Positions 1-7,073 of a stretch of DNA of 60,918 nt are shown here, one piece after another. The translations under genes and the position numbers were made by a program. How positions within the stretch are numbered: position 1 is the stretch's first letter; each line of letters begins with the position of its first letter. The notes beneath the pieces were generated by a model. That model saw only the letters and a list, made by a program, of their open reading frames with translations. It was not told the DNA's origin and ran no database searches. The DNA comes from a virus: positions 1 through 60,918 of IMG/VR virus record IMGVR_UViG_3300032242_001271; one strand, given 5' to 3'.

Positions 1-9
1 ATAGACATG

Positions 10-36
10 AAAAAAGCCAGCATTTCTGCTGGCTTT
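10..36 (-). terminator. Rho-independent terminator closing the small-gene block
   Basis: Perfect 10-bp inverted repeat (AAAGCCAGCA / TGCTGGCTTT) with a 4-nt loop. Read on the minus strand it ends in a run of T (TTTTTT). It lies just after the stop of the last gene, so it probably ends the leftmost operon. Confidence 0.85.
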
Positions 37-58
37 CTCCAATATAAAGTTTATTTAT

Positions 59-364
59 TTACTGGTAAGTTCTAACAAAACCGGGGGGAAAACGGTTATC
101 AACACTTGATTTATCTAACTCTACAGTAGAAATAACAAGATTATCTGGAAGATAGGTAAAGGAATAGTTAACTACTTCCCATTTTCCAAAATACTTTCGA
201 TGATGAACCTGAAACATTGGCCATTCTTCTGGAAGATCAAGTTCACCATTAGGCCAAATCAAAATGTGGGGGCTAATAGATTGTTCAGGATCATCCTGAG
301 ATACAATTAACTCATCCCATTCATTAACTGTAAGTCTAGTCTTAACATAATAATATTTTTTCAT
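59..364 (-). CDS. Hypothetical protein, last gene of the small-gene operon
   Basis: 101 residues, no family recognised. It starts ATGAAAAAATATTA and overlaps the stop of the HicA-like gene by 4 nt, so translation is probably coupled. The protein is rich in aromatic residues and prolines (for example PEEWPMF, YFGKWEVV) and looks like a compact beta-rich soluble protein. Its position after a HicA-like gene is where a HicB antitoxin would sit, but I see neither the HicB partial RNase H fold signature nor a C-terminal DNA-binding helix, so an antitoxin role is only a possibility. Confidence 0.7.
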   Translation of the reverse strand: MKKYYYVKTRLTVNEWDELIVSQDDPEQSISPHILIWPNGELDLPEEWPMFQVHHRKYFGKWEVVNYSFTYLPDNLVISTVELDKSSVDNRFPPGFVRTYQ

Positions 365-576
365 ACATCCAATCCTTTGGCTCTAAGTTTCATAAGAATG
401 TTTTTAAAATTTCTGGTAGAAGCAGGAGTAGAAGACATTACAATAATATCTTCATAATTATCGGGGGGATAAAACTGTAGGTGATTACTTTTAGCTTTAG
501 TTACCACCCATCCTTCCTTCCTAGCTTTCTTTACAATCTTTCTAATATCCTTGTTAGATGATAACTGGTTACCCAT
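361..576 (-). CDS. HicA-like small RNA-binding protein
   Basis: 71 residues with the alpha-beta-beta-beta-alpha pattern of the HicA/dsRBD-like fold: an N-terminal basic helix (IRKIVKKARKEGW), then SNHLQF with the histidine at residue 32 where HicA toxins have their catalytic His, a strand (DIIVMSS) and a C-terminal helix ending KLRAKGLDV. HicA proteins are mRNA interferases; phage versions may act on host mRNA. No convincing HicB partner follows. The start ATG has the upstream sequence GGAGCAGATGTGAACCTAT, with a rather distant Shine-Dalgarno. Family assignment is by pattern only. Confidence 0.6.
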   Translation of the reverse strand: MGNQLSSNKDIRKIVKKARKEGWVVTKAKSNHLQFYPPDNYEDIIVMSSTPASTRNFKNILMKLRAKGLDV

Positions 577-856
577 ATAGGTTCACATCTGCTCCAATCC
601 CTCGCCGTAAATAAATAAATAATATTTAGATAAAGGTTAATCTAAACATTGAACTTGAACATATAGCAAAACAATGCTAACTACGTACCTTCCAACGGGT
701 ACCTCTACGTACCTTCTGATAGATATCCTTTTGGTGTCATGGATACATTTTCAGCTTATTTTGGAACGCACGTCAGCCTGTTATTTTCACTTTAACATCA
801 ATATTCCTATTGTGAATAATGTTATTGCTATTAGGTTAATAATTATATCCATCATC
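577..856. other. Intergenic region with short repeats
   Basis: About 280 bases between two small genes. It holds one possible mini-ORF (787-855), a 12-bp direct repeat CTACGTACCTTC at 681-692 and 705-716, and a perfect 7-bp inverted repeat TTTAGAT/ATCTAAA at 625-646. I see no tRNA. The repeats may be protein-binding sites controlling the last two genes, but no clear -35/-10 pair was found. Confidence 0.5.
787..855 (-). CDS. Possible 22-residue membrane peptide
   Basis: A 22-codon frame starting ATGATGGAT directly after the stop of the 857-1039 gene, with GAGGGATAAG just upstream as a possible ribosome binding site. The product (MMDIIINLIAITL...) is almost entirely hydrophobic and long enough to cross a membrane once. 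Such tiny ORFs arise by chance in AT-rich DNA, so this is tentative. Confidence 0.3.
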   Translation of the reverse strand: MMDIIINLIAITLFTIGILMLK

Positions 857-1039
857 TTATCCCTCGATTAATACTGGTTTGAAGTCATAGTTATAATCCA
901 TATCCCAAACCACACTATCAGGATCTTCTGGGAAGGTTACATATTCATCTGCTAGAAAGATAGCAAACATTTCATCATCAGCTTCTACCTTTACTGTTAT
1001 TGTTTCTATTCTAGAGATAGTAACATTATAATGATTCAT
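857..1039 (-). CDS. Small repeated-family protein (YxVxV...VxA type)
   Basis: 60 residues starting MNHYNVTIS; this ATG is chosen over one 27 nt upstream because it follows GGGGCAAGACT. It matches a pattern shared by several neighbours: a first strand (Y-x-V-x-I), a second strand ending in V-x-A (ITVKVEA), an acidic turn and a helix carrying alanines, then a C-terminal acidic/aromatic part. The function of this family is unknown. Members occur at 1687-1878, 2062-2235, 2232-2465, 3681-3869, 4476-4655 and 10661-10948. Confidence 0.7.
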   Translation of the reverse strand: MNHYNVTISRIETITVKVEADDEMFAIFLADEYVTFPEDPDSVVWDMDYNYDFKPVLIEG

Positions 1040-1122
1040 AGTCTTGCCCCATTTTTTTGAAATCATGCTAATATCTTACTCTTGTTCTTAGGATAATAAT
1101 ACCTAAAAGCGTGATAATTAAA

Positions 1123-1332
1123 TCAGCTAAGAACTAGATTATCTTTCTTCAACAAATCACGATAAGCTTGCTTCAAAGCATTCATCATATCAGAATGATC
1201 TTCAAAATCTTCCTCATCATAACCCCAAAACTGAATACTATGAAGGAACTCTAAATCATTCTCATCCACAACAAAAGCAGAAATAACATAATGTCCAGTC
1301 CCGCTTTTTCTCTCAACAGTAAGCCTATTCAT
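1123..1332 (-). CDS. Hypothetical small protein
   Basis: 69 residues, start ATG overlapping the stop of the upstream gene by 4 nt. The N-terminal half is beta-rich (LTVERKSGTGHYVISAFVVDE) and the C-terminal half is an acidic then helical segment (MMNALKQAYRDLLKKDN). No family recognised. It sits in a run of overlapping genes transcribed together. Confidence 0.65.
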   Translation of the reverse strand: MNRLTVERKSGTGHYVISAFVVDENDLEFLHSIQFWGYDEEDFEDHSDMMNALKQAYRDLLKKDNLVLS

Positions 1333-1511
1333 ACCACAATCCCCATTCTCTCGAAACGAATAAAACTACCATCATTAAACTCAACCATAAAATGATTAAC
1401 AATATCAAAATCACCGCCATCAGCAAACTGCTTCAAAACAGTCTTCACATAATCTGAATCATGCACAAAAGTATCATCATTAATATTCTCAGTATAAGAA
1501 ACCCAACTCAT
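1329..1511 (-). CDS. Hypothetical small protein
   Basis: 60 residues starting MSWVSYTENI. I chose this ATG because AAAGGTGA lies 5-6 nt upstream; an upstream in-frame start would overlap the preceding gene by 22 nt without its own ribosome binding site. The C-terminus (VEFNDGSFIRFERMGIVV) is beta-rich. Unknown function. Confidence 0.6.
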   Translation of the reverse strand: MSWVSYTENINDDTFVHDSDYVKTVLKQFADGGDFDIVNHFMVEFNDGSFIRFERMGIVV

Positions 1512-1522
1512 ATCATTCACCT

Positions 1523-1681
1523 TTACTTTGGACCCGGAAACCAATGACGTTCTGTACTTTCATCCCAACCCGAATCTTCAACATAATCAGACTCAGAATA
1601 TTCATCATCAAGTTCAACCTCATCATCATCAGAAATATCAGCAGGATCATACCCACCATCAGGAATATTAGGCAGAGACAT
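1523..1681 (-). CDS. Very acidic 52-residue protein
   Basis: 52 codons, ATG TCT CTG to TAA. The composition is strongly acidic (DISDDDEVELDDEY, SESDYVEDSG) with a short basic/aromatic end (ERHWFPGPK). GAGTAACTTTT lies upstream as a plausible ribosome binding region. Highly acidic small phage proteins are sometimes DNA mimics that block host nucleases or regulators; here that is speculation from charge only. Confidence 0.6.
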   Translation of the reverse strand: MSLPNIPDGGYDPADISDDDEVELDDEYSESDYVEDSGWDESTERHWFPGPK

Positions 1682-1686
1682 AAAAG

Positions 1687-1878
1687 TTACTCCTCACTCG
1701 AAATCGAGACCACATCATCAAAAACAGTAATATCATGATTAGAGAATCTCCACTCAATAAGATCATCACCAAACAAAAGCTTATTACTAGCAATAGTTTT
1801 GGCTTTAAACTTATCTTCAGCCTCAATCACAAAATCAACAACATTAACCTCTCGACAAGCAACATGAAACTTAGGCAT
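1687..1878 (-). CDS. Small repeated-family protein
   Basis: 63 residues starting MPKFHVACRE; the ATG overlaps the upstream TGA by one base (TGATG). It shows the pattern of the 857-1039 product: first strand, V-V-D-F-V-I-E-A second strand, EDKFKAKTIA helix, then a long acidic C-terminal part. Function unknown; the similarity suggests duplication within this operon. Confidence 0.65.
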   Translation of the reverse strand: MPKFHVACREVNVVDFVIEAEDKFKAKTIASNKLLFGDDLIEWRFSNHDITVFDDVVSISSEE

Positions 1879-2069
1879 CAATCTTCCTTCTGATAGCACT
1901 TATAGATACGAACCTGATCATTACTATAATTAACAACCATACTAGAAATCTCACCAAAACGAGCAGACTCAAGAATATATTTCATAGCATCATCAATATG
2001 CATAGTCATATCAAACTCCATAGCATTAATATCAATGCCATCAGTCATAGTCCAACGATAATCACTCAT
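1878..2069 (-). CDS. Hypothetical small protein
   Basis: 63 residues starting MSDYRWTMTD, chosen because its ATG overlaps the end of the preceding gene, the common arrangement here. It has a central helix (IDDAMKYILESARFGE) and a C-terminal strand (VRIYKCYQKED). No family recognised. Confidence 0.6.
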   Translation of the reverse strand: MSDYRWTMTDGIDINAMEFDMTMHIDDAMKYILESARFGEISSMVVNYSNDQVRIYKCYQKED

Positions 2070-2235
2070 TCTCATCAACCTCAATCAAATCCCACTCCGA
2101 ATAAAAACCAATAACATTCCACTTAAGATCAAAATGACCAACTTCCATTAAGTCAGCAAGATCACTCTCATCCCTAGCCTCTAGGATAATCTTAGCCTCA
2201 CTCAATTCCTGATATGTTACTTCATACTTATTCAT
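2062..2235 (-). CDS. Small repeated-family protein
   Basis: 57 residues starting MNKYEVTYQE and ending at TGA, overlapping both neighbours (4 nt with the upstream stop, 8 nt with the downstream start). The Y-x-V first strand, the AKIILEA second strand and the ESDLADLME helix match the family seen at 2232-2465 directly upstream, so these two look like a tandem duplicate. Function unknown. Confidence 0.65.
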   Translation of the reverse strand: MNKYEVTYQELSEAKIILEARDESDLADLMEVGHFDLKWNVIGFYSEWDLIEVDENE

Positions 2236-2465
2236 ACCGTTAAATACTCCATTCCATCTTCATATTCAACTTTATAGCCCAATCGAATCAATTCATTCAA
2301 CTCATCATAAATATCAATCTCATAATCGTCATGACATCCCCATTTATGTCTGGGAATATTATTAGCAATCTCTCCAGCCTTAACAATAGCTTCATCTTCA
2401 TTCTCCGCCTCAACCACAATAGTTGTAGAATCAGAGCGAACAACATCTACAGCATACTTTTTCAT
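2232..2465 (-). CDS. Small repeated-family protein
   Basis: 77 residues starting MKKYAVDVVR (the second of two adjacent ATGs, 4 nt after GGGAGA). The clearest family member: YAVDVV strand, TTIVVEAENEDEAIVKAGEIA strand-turn-helix, then a distinct C-terminal extension (ELIRLGYKVEYEDGMEYL). The V-x-A-x-x-x-x-E-A pattern is common in small phage proteins of unknown role. Confidence 0.7.
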   Translation of the reverse strand: MKKYAVDVVRSDSTTIVVEAENEDEAIVKAGEIANNIPRHKWGCHDDYEIDIYDELNELIRLGYKVEYEDGMEYLTV

Positions 2466-2872
2466 CATTCTCCCGTCTGAAGTTTACGTTGAGCAATTTC
2501 TTCTTTCCTAGTCTCACGAAAGAAGTTAATCATATCTCGCTTAGCCCAAGACCAAGCAATAGGATCATCAATATGAGTAAGCCTATCAGCAGTCATCTGA
2601 CCAACAATAAGCATTTCAATAGCATCATCATCAAACTTATGATCATAACGATTCTTAATCAATTGATCCACCGGAATGGTATTATCATAATCATCAGGAT
2701 CAGGAAGTTCAAAGCCAAACTTAGAGATAATATCTCCAGCAATACAATGAGCATATTCTACGTGTTCATCTGTATAAACACACTCACCATTATCAGAAAT
2801 AGGATTCTTACAATCATCAGCAACAAAATCCAGCATCTTATAGATATCATCCATAGTAATAACCTTATCCAT
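2465..2872 (-). CDS. Hypothetical protein
   Basis: 135 residues starting MDKVITMDDI, with GGAGAAGAG 3 nt upstream; the longer frame upstream is hydrophobic/basic out-of-character sequence inside the previous gene. The product is acidic and mostly helical, with HIAGD/HCIAGD-like and DDPIAWSWAKRD segments. I do not recognise the family. Confidence 0.65.
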   Translation of the reverse strand: MDKVITMDDIYKMLDFVADDCKNPISDNGECVYTDEHVEYAHCIAGDIISKFGFELPDPDDYDNTIPVDQLIKNRYDHKFDDDAIEMLIVGQMTADRLTHIDDPIAWSWAKRDMINFFRETRKEEIAQRKLQTGE

Positions 2873-3218
2873 TACTCTTCTCCATTTCAATAGTAATTTC
2901 TTTAATCGACATAACAATATCAAAAGAATCCGTAGGACTATCTCCCCACGAAAATCCACCAGTAAAAATTACAGCAGAATCTTTGACTTTCAGAAACGCA
3001 ATATCATTTGCATAATTACACACTTCCTCGAAAGCTTCAACAAGATTAAATAAGATTACTCTAGGATTATCAGCTTCGTAATCATCATCATAAAGATTAC
3101 TCATAAGTTTATCGATAACTTCATCTGAAGTATTATTAATAAAATGATTTAAGTCGTGGAGAAATGTAGGGAGATCACTACCAGTATCCACATATGAATA
3201 AATATAATCAGCACCCAT
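2865..3218 (-). CDS. Hypothetical protein
   Basis: 117 residues starting MGADYIYSYV after GGGAAGAAG. Contains an N-terminal helical acidic part (LPTFLHDLNHFINNTSDE) and a beta-rich centre (AVIFTGGFSWGDSPTDSFD), suggesting a mixed alpha/beta fold. Unknown function. It overlaps the next gene by 8 nt. Confidence 0.65.
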   Translation of the reverse strand: MGADYIYSYVDTGSDLPTFLHDLNHFINNTSDEVIDKLMSNLYDDDYEADNPRVILFNLVEAFEEVCNYANDIAFLKVKDSAVIFTGGFSWGDSPTDSFDIVMSIKEITIEMEKSNG

Positions 3219-3220
3219 TA

Positions 3221-3667
3221 TTACTTCTTCCCAAGTTTCTTCCAAAACTTCTTTGTTTGCATAGCATTCATACTTTTAGTCAACTGACTAATAGCAATAG
3301 CCTGACTATTAATAGTAGTATTCATTTCCTCAAGTCGATTCTTCAAATCTTCGCCAATAGCCTTCTCAATCTTCATCTCAACAAGATCAGCAAACTGCGA
3401 ACCTTCCATCAATGTATCTGAAATATCACCGGCAAGGTAAGTTGCAATATCATCAAGATTGTTATCACGGATCTTATCGTGAAGGGCATCTGAAATATCA
3501 TCCCAATCAATATTGTCAGCAACAACCTGAGCAATATCATCTTTGTCAATCTCTTCAGCGATATCTGAAGCAAAAGAAGAATTGTCAAAGATTGCTTCTT
3601 TTACAATTCGGGAAATAGTCTCATTCATATCATCATCATCAAAACGAATAGTAGCTTCAAAAGTCAT
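3221..3667 (-). CDS. Acidic helical/coiled-coil protein
   Basis: 148 residues. The first two thirds repeat an acidic theme (EEIDKDDIAQVVADNIDWDD, DALHDKIRDNNLDDIA) and the last third is a coiled-coil-like helix (IEKAIGEDLKNRLEEMNTTI) with a basic end (KKFWKKLGKK). This resembles a short adaptor or oligomerising protein. No catalytic motif is visible and no family is recognised. Confidence 0.65.
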   Translation of the reverse strand: MTFEATIRFDDDDMNETISRIVKEAIFDNSSFASDIAEEIDKDDIAQVVADNIDWDDISDALHDKIRDNNLDDIATYLAGDISDTLMEGSQFADLVEMKIEKAIGEDLKNRLEEMNTTINSQAIAISQLTKSMNAMQTKKFWKKLGKK

Positions 3668-3680
3668 TTTATTATTCTTT

Positions 3681-3869
3681 CTAGTTAGTTGTTTCGTTAT
3701 TAAGGAATGTATCTACATTAAAGATTTCATAAAATCCAGCATCAGGACTAAATACTAGATCTTCCATATTAAAGCTTTCAGCAATATCCTTAGCTTCATC
3801 AATACTAGAAGCCTCAATATTAACTTCAGCAGAAGTTGTATCATAAAAAACAATCTTATACTTATTCAT
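3681..3869 (-). CDS. Small repeated-family protein
   Basis: 62 residues starting MNKYKIVFYD, 5 nt after GGAG. It follows the family pattern: KIVFYD strand, AEVNIEASSIDEAKDIAES strand plus helix, then a variable C-terminus. Strongest resemblance is to the 2232-2465 and 857-1039 products. Function unknown. Confidence 0.7.
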   Translation of the reverse strand: MNKYKIVFYDTTSAEVNIEASSIDEAKDIAESFNMEDLVFSPDAGFYEIFNVDTFLNNETTN

Positions 3870-3880
3870 ATTATCTCCAA

Positions 3881-4240
3881 TCATGATGGTGCAATACCAC
3901 AAAAATACCAACTATTGTCATCTACCTGCATAGCAATAGCATCATTCCACTTATCATTAAAAAGATTAGCAAACTCAGATGCCTTACTCTCATTGCCAAT
4001 AAGTTCAATTAATCTTGGAGTCGGAATCTGCCAAGAAAGATTAAGCTCATTCGCAATCTCTTCTGCTTCATCAACAGATAATTTCTTACCTAAATCCAAA
4101 AGAACATATCCAGATTTTTCACAAATAGTTCCAGTATATCCAGCATGACCATGCCAATAAAAAGCATCTTGAACACCATTACGAAAAGCCTCACCAACAG
4201 TCAAGCCATCATAAATACAATGAAATTCTTCAGCACCCAT
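3881..4240 (-). CDS. Hypothetical protein
   Basis: 119 residues starting MGAEEFHCIY, one base overlap with the upstream gene. Visible parts are a WHGHAGYTG segment, a beta hairpin (SGYVLLDLGKKL) and a VDEAEEIANEL helix. No known family recognised. Confidence 0.65.
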   Translation of the reverse strand: MGAEEFHCIYDGLTVGEAFRNGVQDAFYWHGHAGYTGTICEKSGYVLLDLGKKLSVDEAEEIANELNLSWQIPTPRLIELIGNESKASEFANLFNDKWNDAIAMQVDDNSWYFCGIAPS

Positions 4241-4479
4241 TACTTATTATCCTTTCTAAAGTCAAAATCAGAAAAACAAACTGCACAAATACGATTGCCT
4301 TCATACTTATAGACAGGAGAATCGCAATCACAAGGCTCGCAAAAATCCCAATCCCAATTTGGATAATGCTCATTCACATAATCATAAACATAAGATTGAC
4401 CACCAACTTCATAAAGATTAGTCAGTGTTTGAGCTAATTCATCAGTATAATTTGGAATGATAAAACTATATTCAGTCAT
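4240..4479 (-). CDS. Small cysteine-rich (zinc-binding) protein
   Basis: 79 residues starting MTEYSFIIPN. The C-terminal half has CEPCDCDSP and, later, ICAVCFSDF, giving two CxxC knuckles that could bind one zinc ion. The N-terminus is helical (YTDELAQTLTNLYE). Likely a protein- or nucleic-acid-binding adaptor; exact role unknown. Confidence 0.65.
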   Translation of the reverse strand: MTEYSFIIPNYTDELAQTLTNLYEVGGQSYVYDYVNEHYPNWDWDFCEPCDCDSPVYKYEGNRICAVCFSDFDFRKDNK

Positions 4480-4655
4480 GATTCCTCATTTATCATAACA
4501 CTAAGGACAATAGAATCATTGGGATCTACATCAACTTCATCACCATACTCTTCCCAATTTTTTAAAGCATCTTCAAAAGAATATGCGTATACTTGATAAC
4601 AAATATTCACACTCTTCTTAACAGTTACATAATAAGACTGCTCTTTGCTTTCCAT
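4476..4655 (-). CDS. Small repeated-family protein
   Basis: 59 residues starting MESKEQSYYVTVKKSVNICY and ending TCATGA, where the stop overlaps the next ATG. Pattern: YYVTVKKS strand, NICYQVYA strand, SFEDALKNWEEYG helix, then an acidic C-terminus. It is a divergent member of the Y-x-V...V-x-A family in this block. Confidence 0.65.
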   Translation of the reverse strand: MESKEQSYYVTVKKSVNICYQVYAYSFEDALKNWEEYGDEVDVDPNDSIVLSVMINEES

Positions 4656-4657
4656 AA

Positions 4658-5104
4658 CTAAAACTTCCTAGTCTTATTGATAATCTTCTCGCTCTTATGA
4701 ACAAGAGCATGAATAGGTTTACCCCAGCAATCGAGGTTAAGACAATCTTGCATATCATTATTTACATCAAACATCATATAGCCATGCTCAATCTTTCGAT
4801 CAAGAATAAACCAAGCAAAAGATTTCTGTACAATATAATAAGGAAAATGACACTTTGCTAAAGCATCATTAATACGTCGCTTAGTAGTAGCAGTAAAGTA
4901 GCCACCATTATTGAAGAAATAACTACCATCTTCTCTAATACCGAAGATAACAGTCTTATGATACTGAAGACCATAAATATCATTACCAAACATATCTTCA
5001 GTCTTAACTACATAAGTAGCATGACATAAATGACGACTCTCATCATTACGTCCATCCTCAATAAACTTTCTTAGCTCTTCACGATAATCTTTTGAATTAC
5101 TCAT
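4658..5104 (-). CDS. Hypothetical protein
   Basis: 148 residues starting MSNSKDYREE, 4-nt overlap with the upstream stop. Central segment FFNNGGYFTATTKRRINDAL and a C-terminal CLNLDCWGKPIHALVH. This combination looks like a conserved phage protein of unknown function; no catalytic site recognised. Confidence 0.65.
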   Translation of the reverse strand: MSNSKDYREELRKFIEDGRNDESRHLCHATYVVKTEDMFGNDIYGLQYHKTVIFGIREDGSYFFNNGGYFTATTKRRINDALAKCHFPYYIVQKSFAWFILDRKIEHGYMMFDVNNDMQDCLNLDCWGKPIHALVHKSEKIINKTRKF

Positions 5105-5331
5105 TTGTTCAACTCCTGAATTCTATTTTTGCAAGCTTGACACAACGGAAACTTATGAGGATCTCTAGTAGGAATAAACCTAACACCACAAAGAGCCAAT
5201 ACCGGAACCCCATTAATATAGCCATTCATAATGTCATCCTTAGGAACAAGATGAGCAACAGAAGGCTCTTCAAAATCTAAATCCTCAACTATATCTTTGA
5301 TAATTTCGGGAATAACTTCAGTAACTATCAT
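5101..5331 (-). CDS. DUF3039-like actinobacterial zinc-binding protein
   Basis: 76 residues. The segment SVAHLVPKDDIMNGYINGVP followed by LALCGVRFIPTRDPHKFPLC and QACKNR matches the layout of DUF3039 (S-H...G-x-P-V-x-A-L-C-G...P-x-R-D-P-x-x-F-P-x-C-x-x-C). As I know it, that family occurs mainly in Actinobacteria and their phages. The three cysteines plus a histidine probably bind zinc. The biochemical role is unknown. This gene supports an actinobacterial host. Confidence 0.75.
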   Translation of the reverse strand: MIVTEVIPEIIKDIVEDLDFEEPSVAHLVPKDDIMNGYINGVPVLALCGVRFIPTRDPHKFPLCQACKNRIQELNK

Positions 5332-6065
5332 GAAAACTCCAATGTAAGTTGTCCATTTTCTTCATTACGTCGATTAATACGTCGAGACTTAGCACTAATG
5401 TTTGCTTCTTCCCATTCAGACCAAAAGATATTTGACTCTTCATCTTCACGGTTATCAAACCACAAATCATAAATAGCTTCTGTCATATCTTTCTCATCAT
5501 AATAAGGTGTACCATCATCATGATGACCAATAATGGAATAATCATTATAGAATAACCAATCCTGAACTGCTTCACCAAAACCATCTTCAACAATGCACTT
5601 CTGACCAAATGATACCCAAGAACAATTAGCCGTATCTTCGATATCAACAATAGTTGCAGCCCAAATGCGTCTTGAATAATCATCATCATCAAGAACCGGA
5701 TACACTTCTCTAATATAACTAGCAATATCTACAGCATACTTAAACCACTCAGTAATATCATCATCAGTAATACTATCGTGAGCGATAGATTCTTTTAGGA
5801 TCTTTGCACATAACTGATCACTATGACCTACAAGCCAATGACTAAGACCAACCTCATAAAAGTTCTCATCATAAACTTCATCGCCAAACTTATGTTTGAT
5901 ATCAGCAATTGCACAATCCCAATTGGAAAGGTCAACAATAGGAGAATCACGATGCTTATTGATACCAGCAAATCCCCAAGTATCGAACATCTCTTCAAAA
6001 CCAAACCAACCAAAATCAGAAGGTTTAGTCAAAGCCTGTTTCGCAAGTTTAACATAATCTGACAT
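5328..6065 (-). CDS. Hypothetical protein with C-terminal clamp-binding-like motif
   Basis: 245 residues, the second largest gene of the block. Acidic, rich in W/F/Y/D, largely helical; no domain recognised. The last 25 residues change character: a basic stretch (AKSRRINRRNEENG) then QLTLEF one residue before the C-terminal serine. QxxLxF at a flexible end is the form of bacterial beta-sliding-clamp binding motifs, so it could recruit or block the host clamp. That is inference from six residues. Confidence 0.65.
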   Translation of the reverse strand: MSDYVKLAKQALTKPSDFGWFGFEEMFDTWGFAGINKHRDSPIVDLSNWDCAIADIKHKFGDEVYDENFYEVGLSHWLVGHSDQLCAKILKESIAHDSITDDDITEWFKYAVDIASYIREVYPVLDDDDYSRRIWAATIVDIEDTANCSWVSFGQKCIVEDGFGEAVQDWLFYNDYSIIGHHDDGTPYYDEKDMTEAIYDLWFDNREDEESNIFWSEWEEANISAKSRRINRRNEENGQLTLEFS

Positions 6066-6073
6066 TTCAATTC

Positions 6074-6292
6074 CTATTCAGTAGGTTCATCATTGTTAAT
6101 AACATTACCATAACTCTCGAGTTGCACAATAAGCTGAGAGTAAATATCACTCATATCATAACCCTCACCCATATCAATGTCATTAGCAAACTGACAAAGA
6201 CGAGCAAGAATAACTACTCCATCAATATCAGTATCAATATTAACTGATACAGGAGTACCTGCATAATTACTATCAATCTCTAAAAAATCCAT
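6074..6292 (-). CDS. Hypothetical small acidic protein
   Basis: 72 residues starting MDFLEIDSNY; the ATG lies 5 nt after AGGAG. Alternative upstream ATG (6310) has no ribosome binding site. N-terminal beta strands (GTPVSVNIDTDIDG) followed by a long helix (VILARLCQFANDI). Unknown function. Confidence 0.6.
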   Translation of the reverse strand: MDFLEIDSNYAGTPVSVNIDTDIDGVVILARLCQFANDIDMGEGYDMSDIYSQLIVQLESYGNVINNDEPTE

Positions 6293-6300
6293 ATCATCTC

Positions 6301-6414
6301 CTATAACCAAACTTTCAGTCTAATCATCTCATCCATCTTCTTATTCAACTCTTCAAGTTCAGACTGAATAAGTGCGACAAGATTCATCAACGCGACAATA
6401 TCAACATCAAGCAT
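6301..6414 (-). CDS. 37-residue helical protein
   Basis: Starts MLDVDIVALM at the ATG that is 6 nt after GGAGA; nearly all of it is one amphipathic helix (LVALIQSELEELNKKMDEMI) likely to form a coiled coil. Too short to assign. It overlaps the end of the preceding gene by 8 nt and lies immediately before the next. Confidence 0.55.
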   Translation of the reverse strand: MLDVDIVALMNLVALIQSELEELNKKMDEMIRLKVWL

Positions 6415-6811
6415 CAACATTCTCCAACTCTGAAATCTCAAAACTGAAGTTATGCTTCTGTTCACGATTGAAGTTGTCGATAATACGCTTACGGAAACTT
6501 GCATCTGTTTCTTTACTGACATTGGTAGTCAAACCAATATGCTTATGAACATCAACAGGGGTAATGGGAACACCAATCTTTTTCCCATCTTTCCAATAAC
6601 TAAGAATGTTACCAAAAAGCTTTTCATATACTGCAATACGAGAATAGAAGATAAACTCATTCTCTTCAGTAATACTTCCCATACCAATACCCATTGTAAG
6701 CCAAATCAAAGATTCAGTTACAGGATTAAGTTTATCTGTACCATCATCATTCTTCTCCCAACAAAGAGTTTCTTTGTCAGTAATCTTTGTAAGATCCCAG
6801 TTTAATGACAT
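6407..6811 (-). CDS. Hypothetical protein
   Basis: 134 residues starting MSLNWDLTKI. Contains LIWLTMGIGMGSITEEN, IAVYEKLFGN, and a polar basic helix (DASFRKRIIDNFNREQKH). It resembles phage proteins with a predicted alpha/beta fold near replication genes, but I cannot name a family. Confidence 0.65.
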   Translation of the reverse strand: MSLNWDLTKITDKETLCWEKNDDGTDKLNPVTESLIWLTMGIGMGSITEENEFIFYSRIAVYEKLFGNILSYWKDGKKIGVPITPVDVHKHIGLTTNVSKETDASFRKRIIDNFNREQKHNFSFEISELENVDA

Positions 6812-6824
6812 ATCATTCTACCTT

Positions 6825-7073
6825 TCAGTTAGCCTCATACATGAATACTTCAATCCAACGATTATCAATATACTTCTCAATAGTCACAGCATTATCATAC
6901 GGCATACCATCATAAGTATCACAACGGGAAAGCCAAACCTTAAAAGTATCTTCACTGATTTTCAAATCATCAGCGAAACCTTGTTCAATAGTTTCGATAC
7001 TTTCAAGATACTCTAACTTAAGATTCAAATACTTATCAGGAATCTCAATATCAATAATCAGTTCTTGTTCCAT
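6825..7073 (-). CDS. Hypothetical small protein
   Basis: 82 residues starting MEQELIIDIE, one-base overlap with the upstream stop. Central helix-turn-helix-like run (QGFADDLKISEDTFKVWLSR) is suggestive of a HTH but lacks a clear basic recognition helix. C-terminus NAVTIEKYIDNRWIEVFMYE is beta-rich. Function unknown. Confidence 0.6.
   Translation of the reverse strand: MEQELIIDIEIPDKYLNLKLEYLESIETIEQGFADDLKISEDTFKVWLSRCDTYDGMPYDNAVTIEKYIDNRWIEVFMYEAN

Noticed and set aside
674-871. Plus-strand hydrophobic 65-residue frame
   Set aside because: No ribosome binding site, no neighbours on this strand, low-complexity composition; probably chance in AT-rich DNA.
1040-1122. Hydrophobic frame LADLIITLLGIIIL
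   Set aside because: No ATG, GTG or TTG start is available in frame after the preceding stop.
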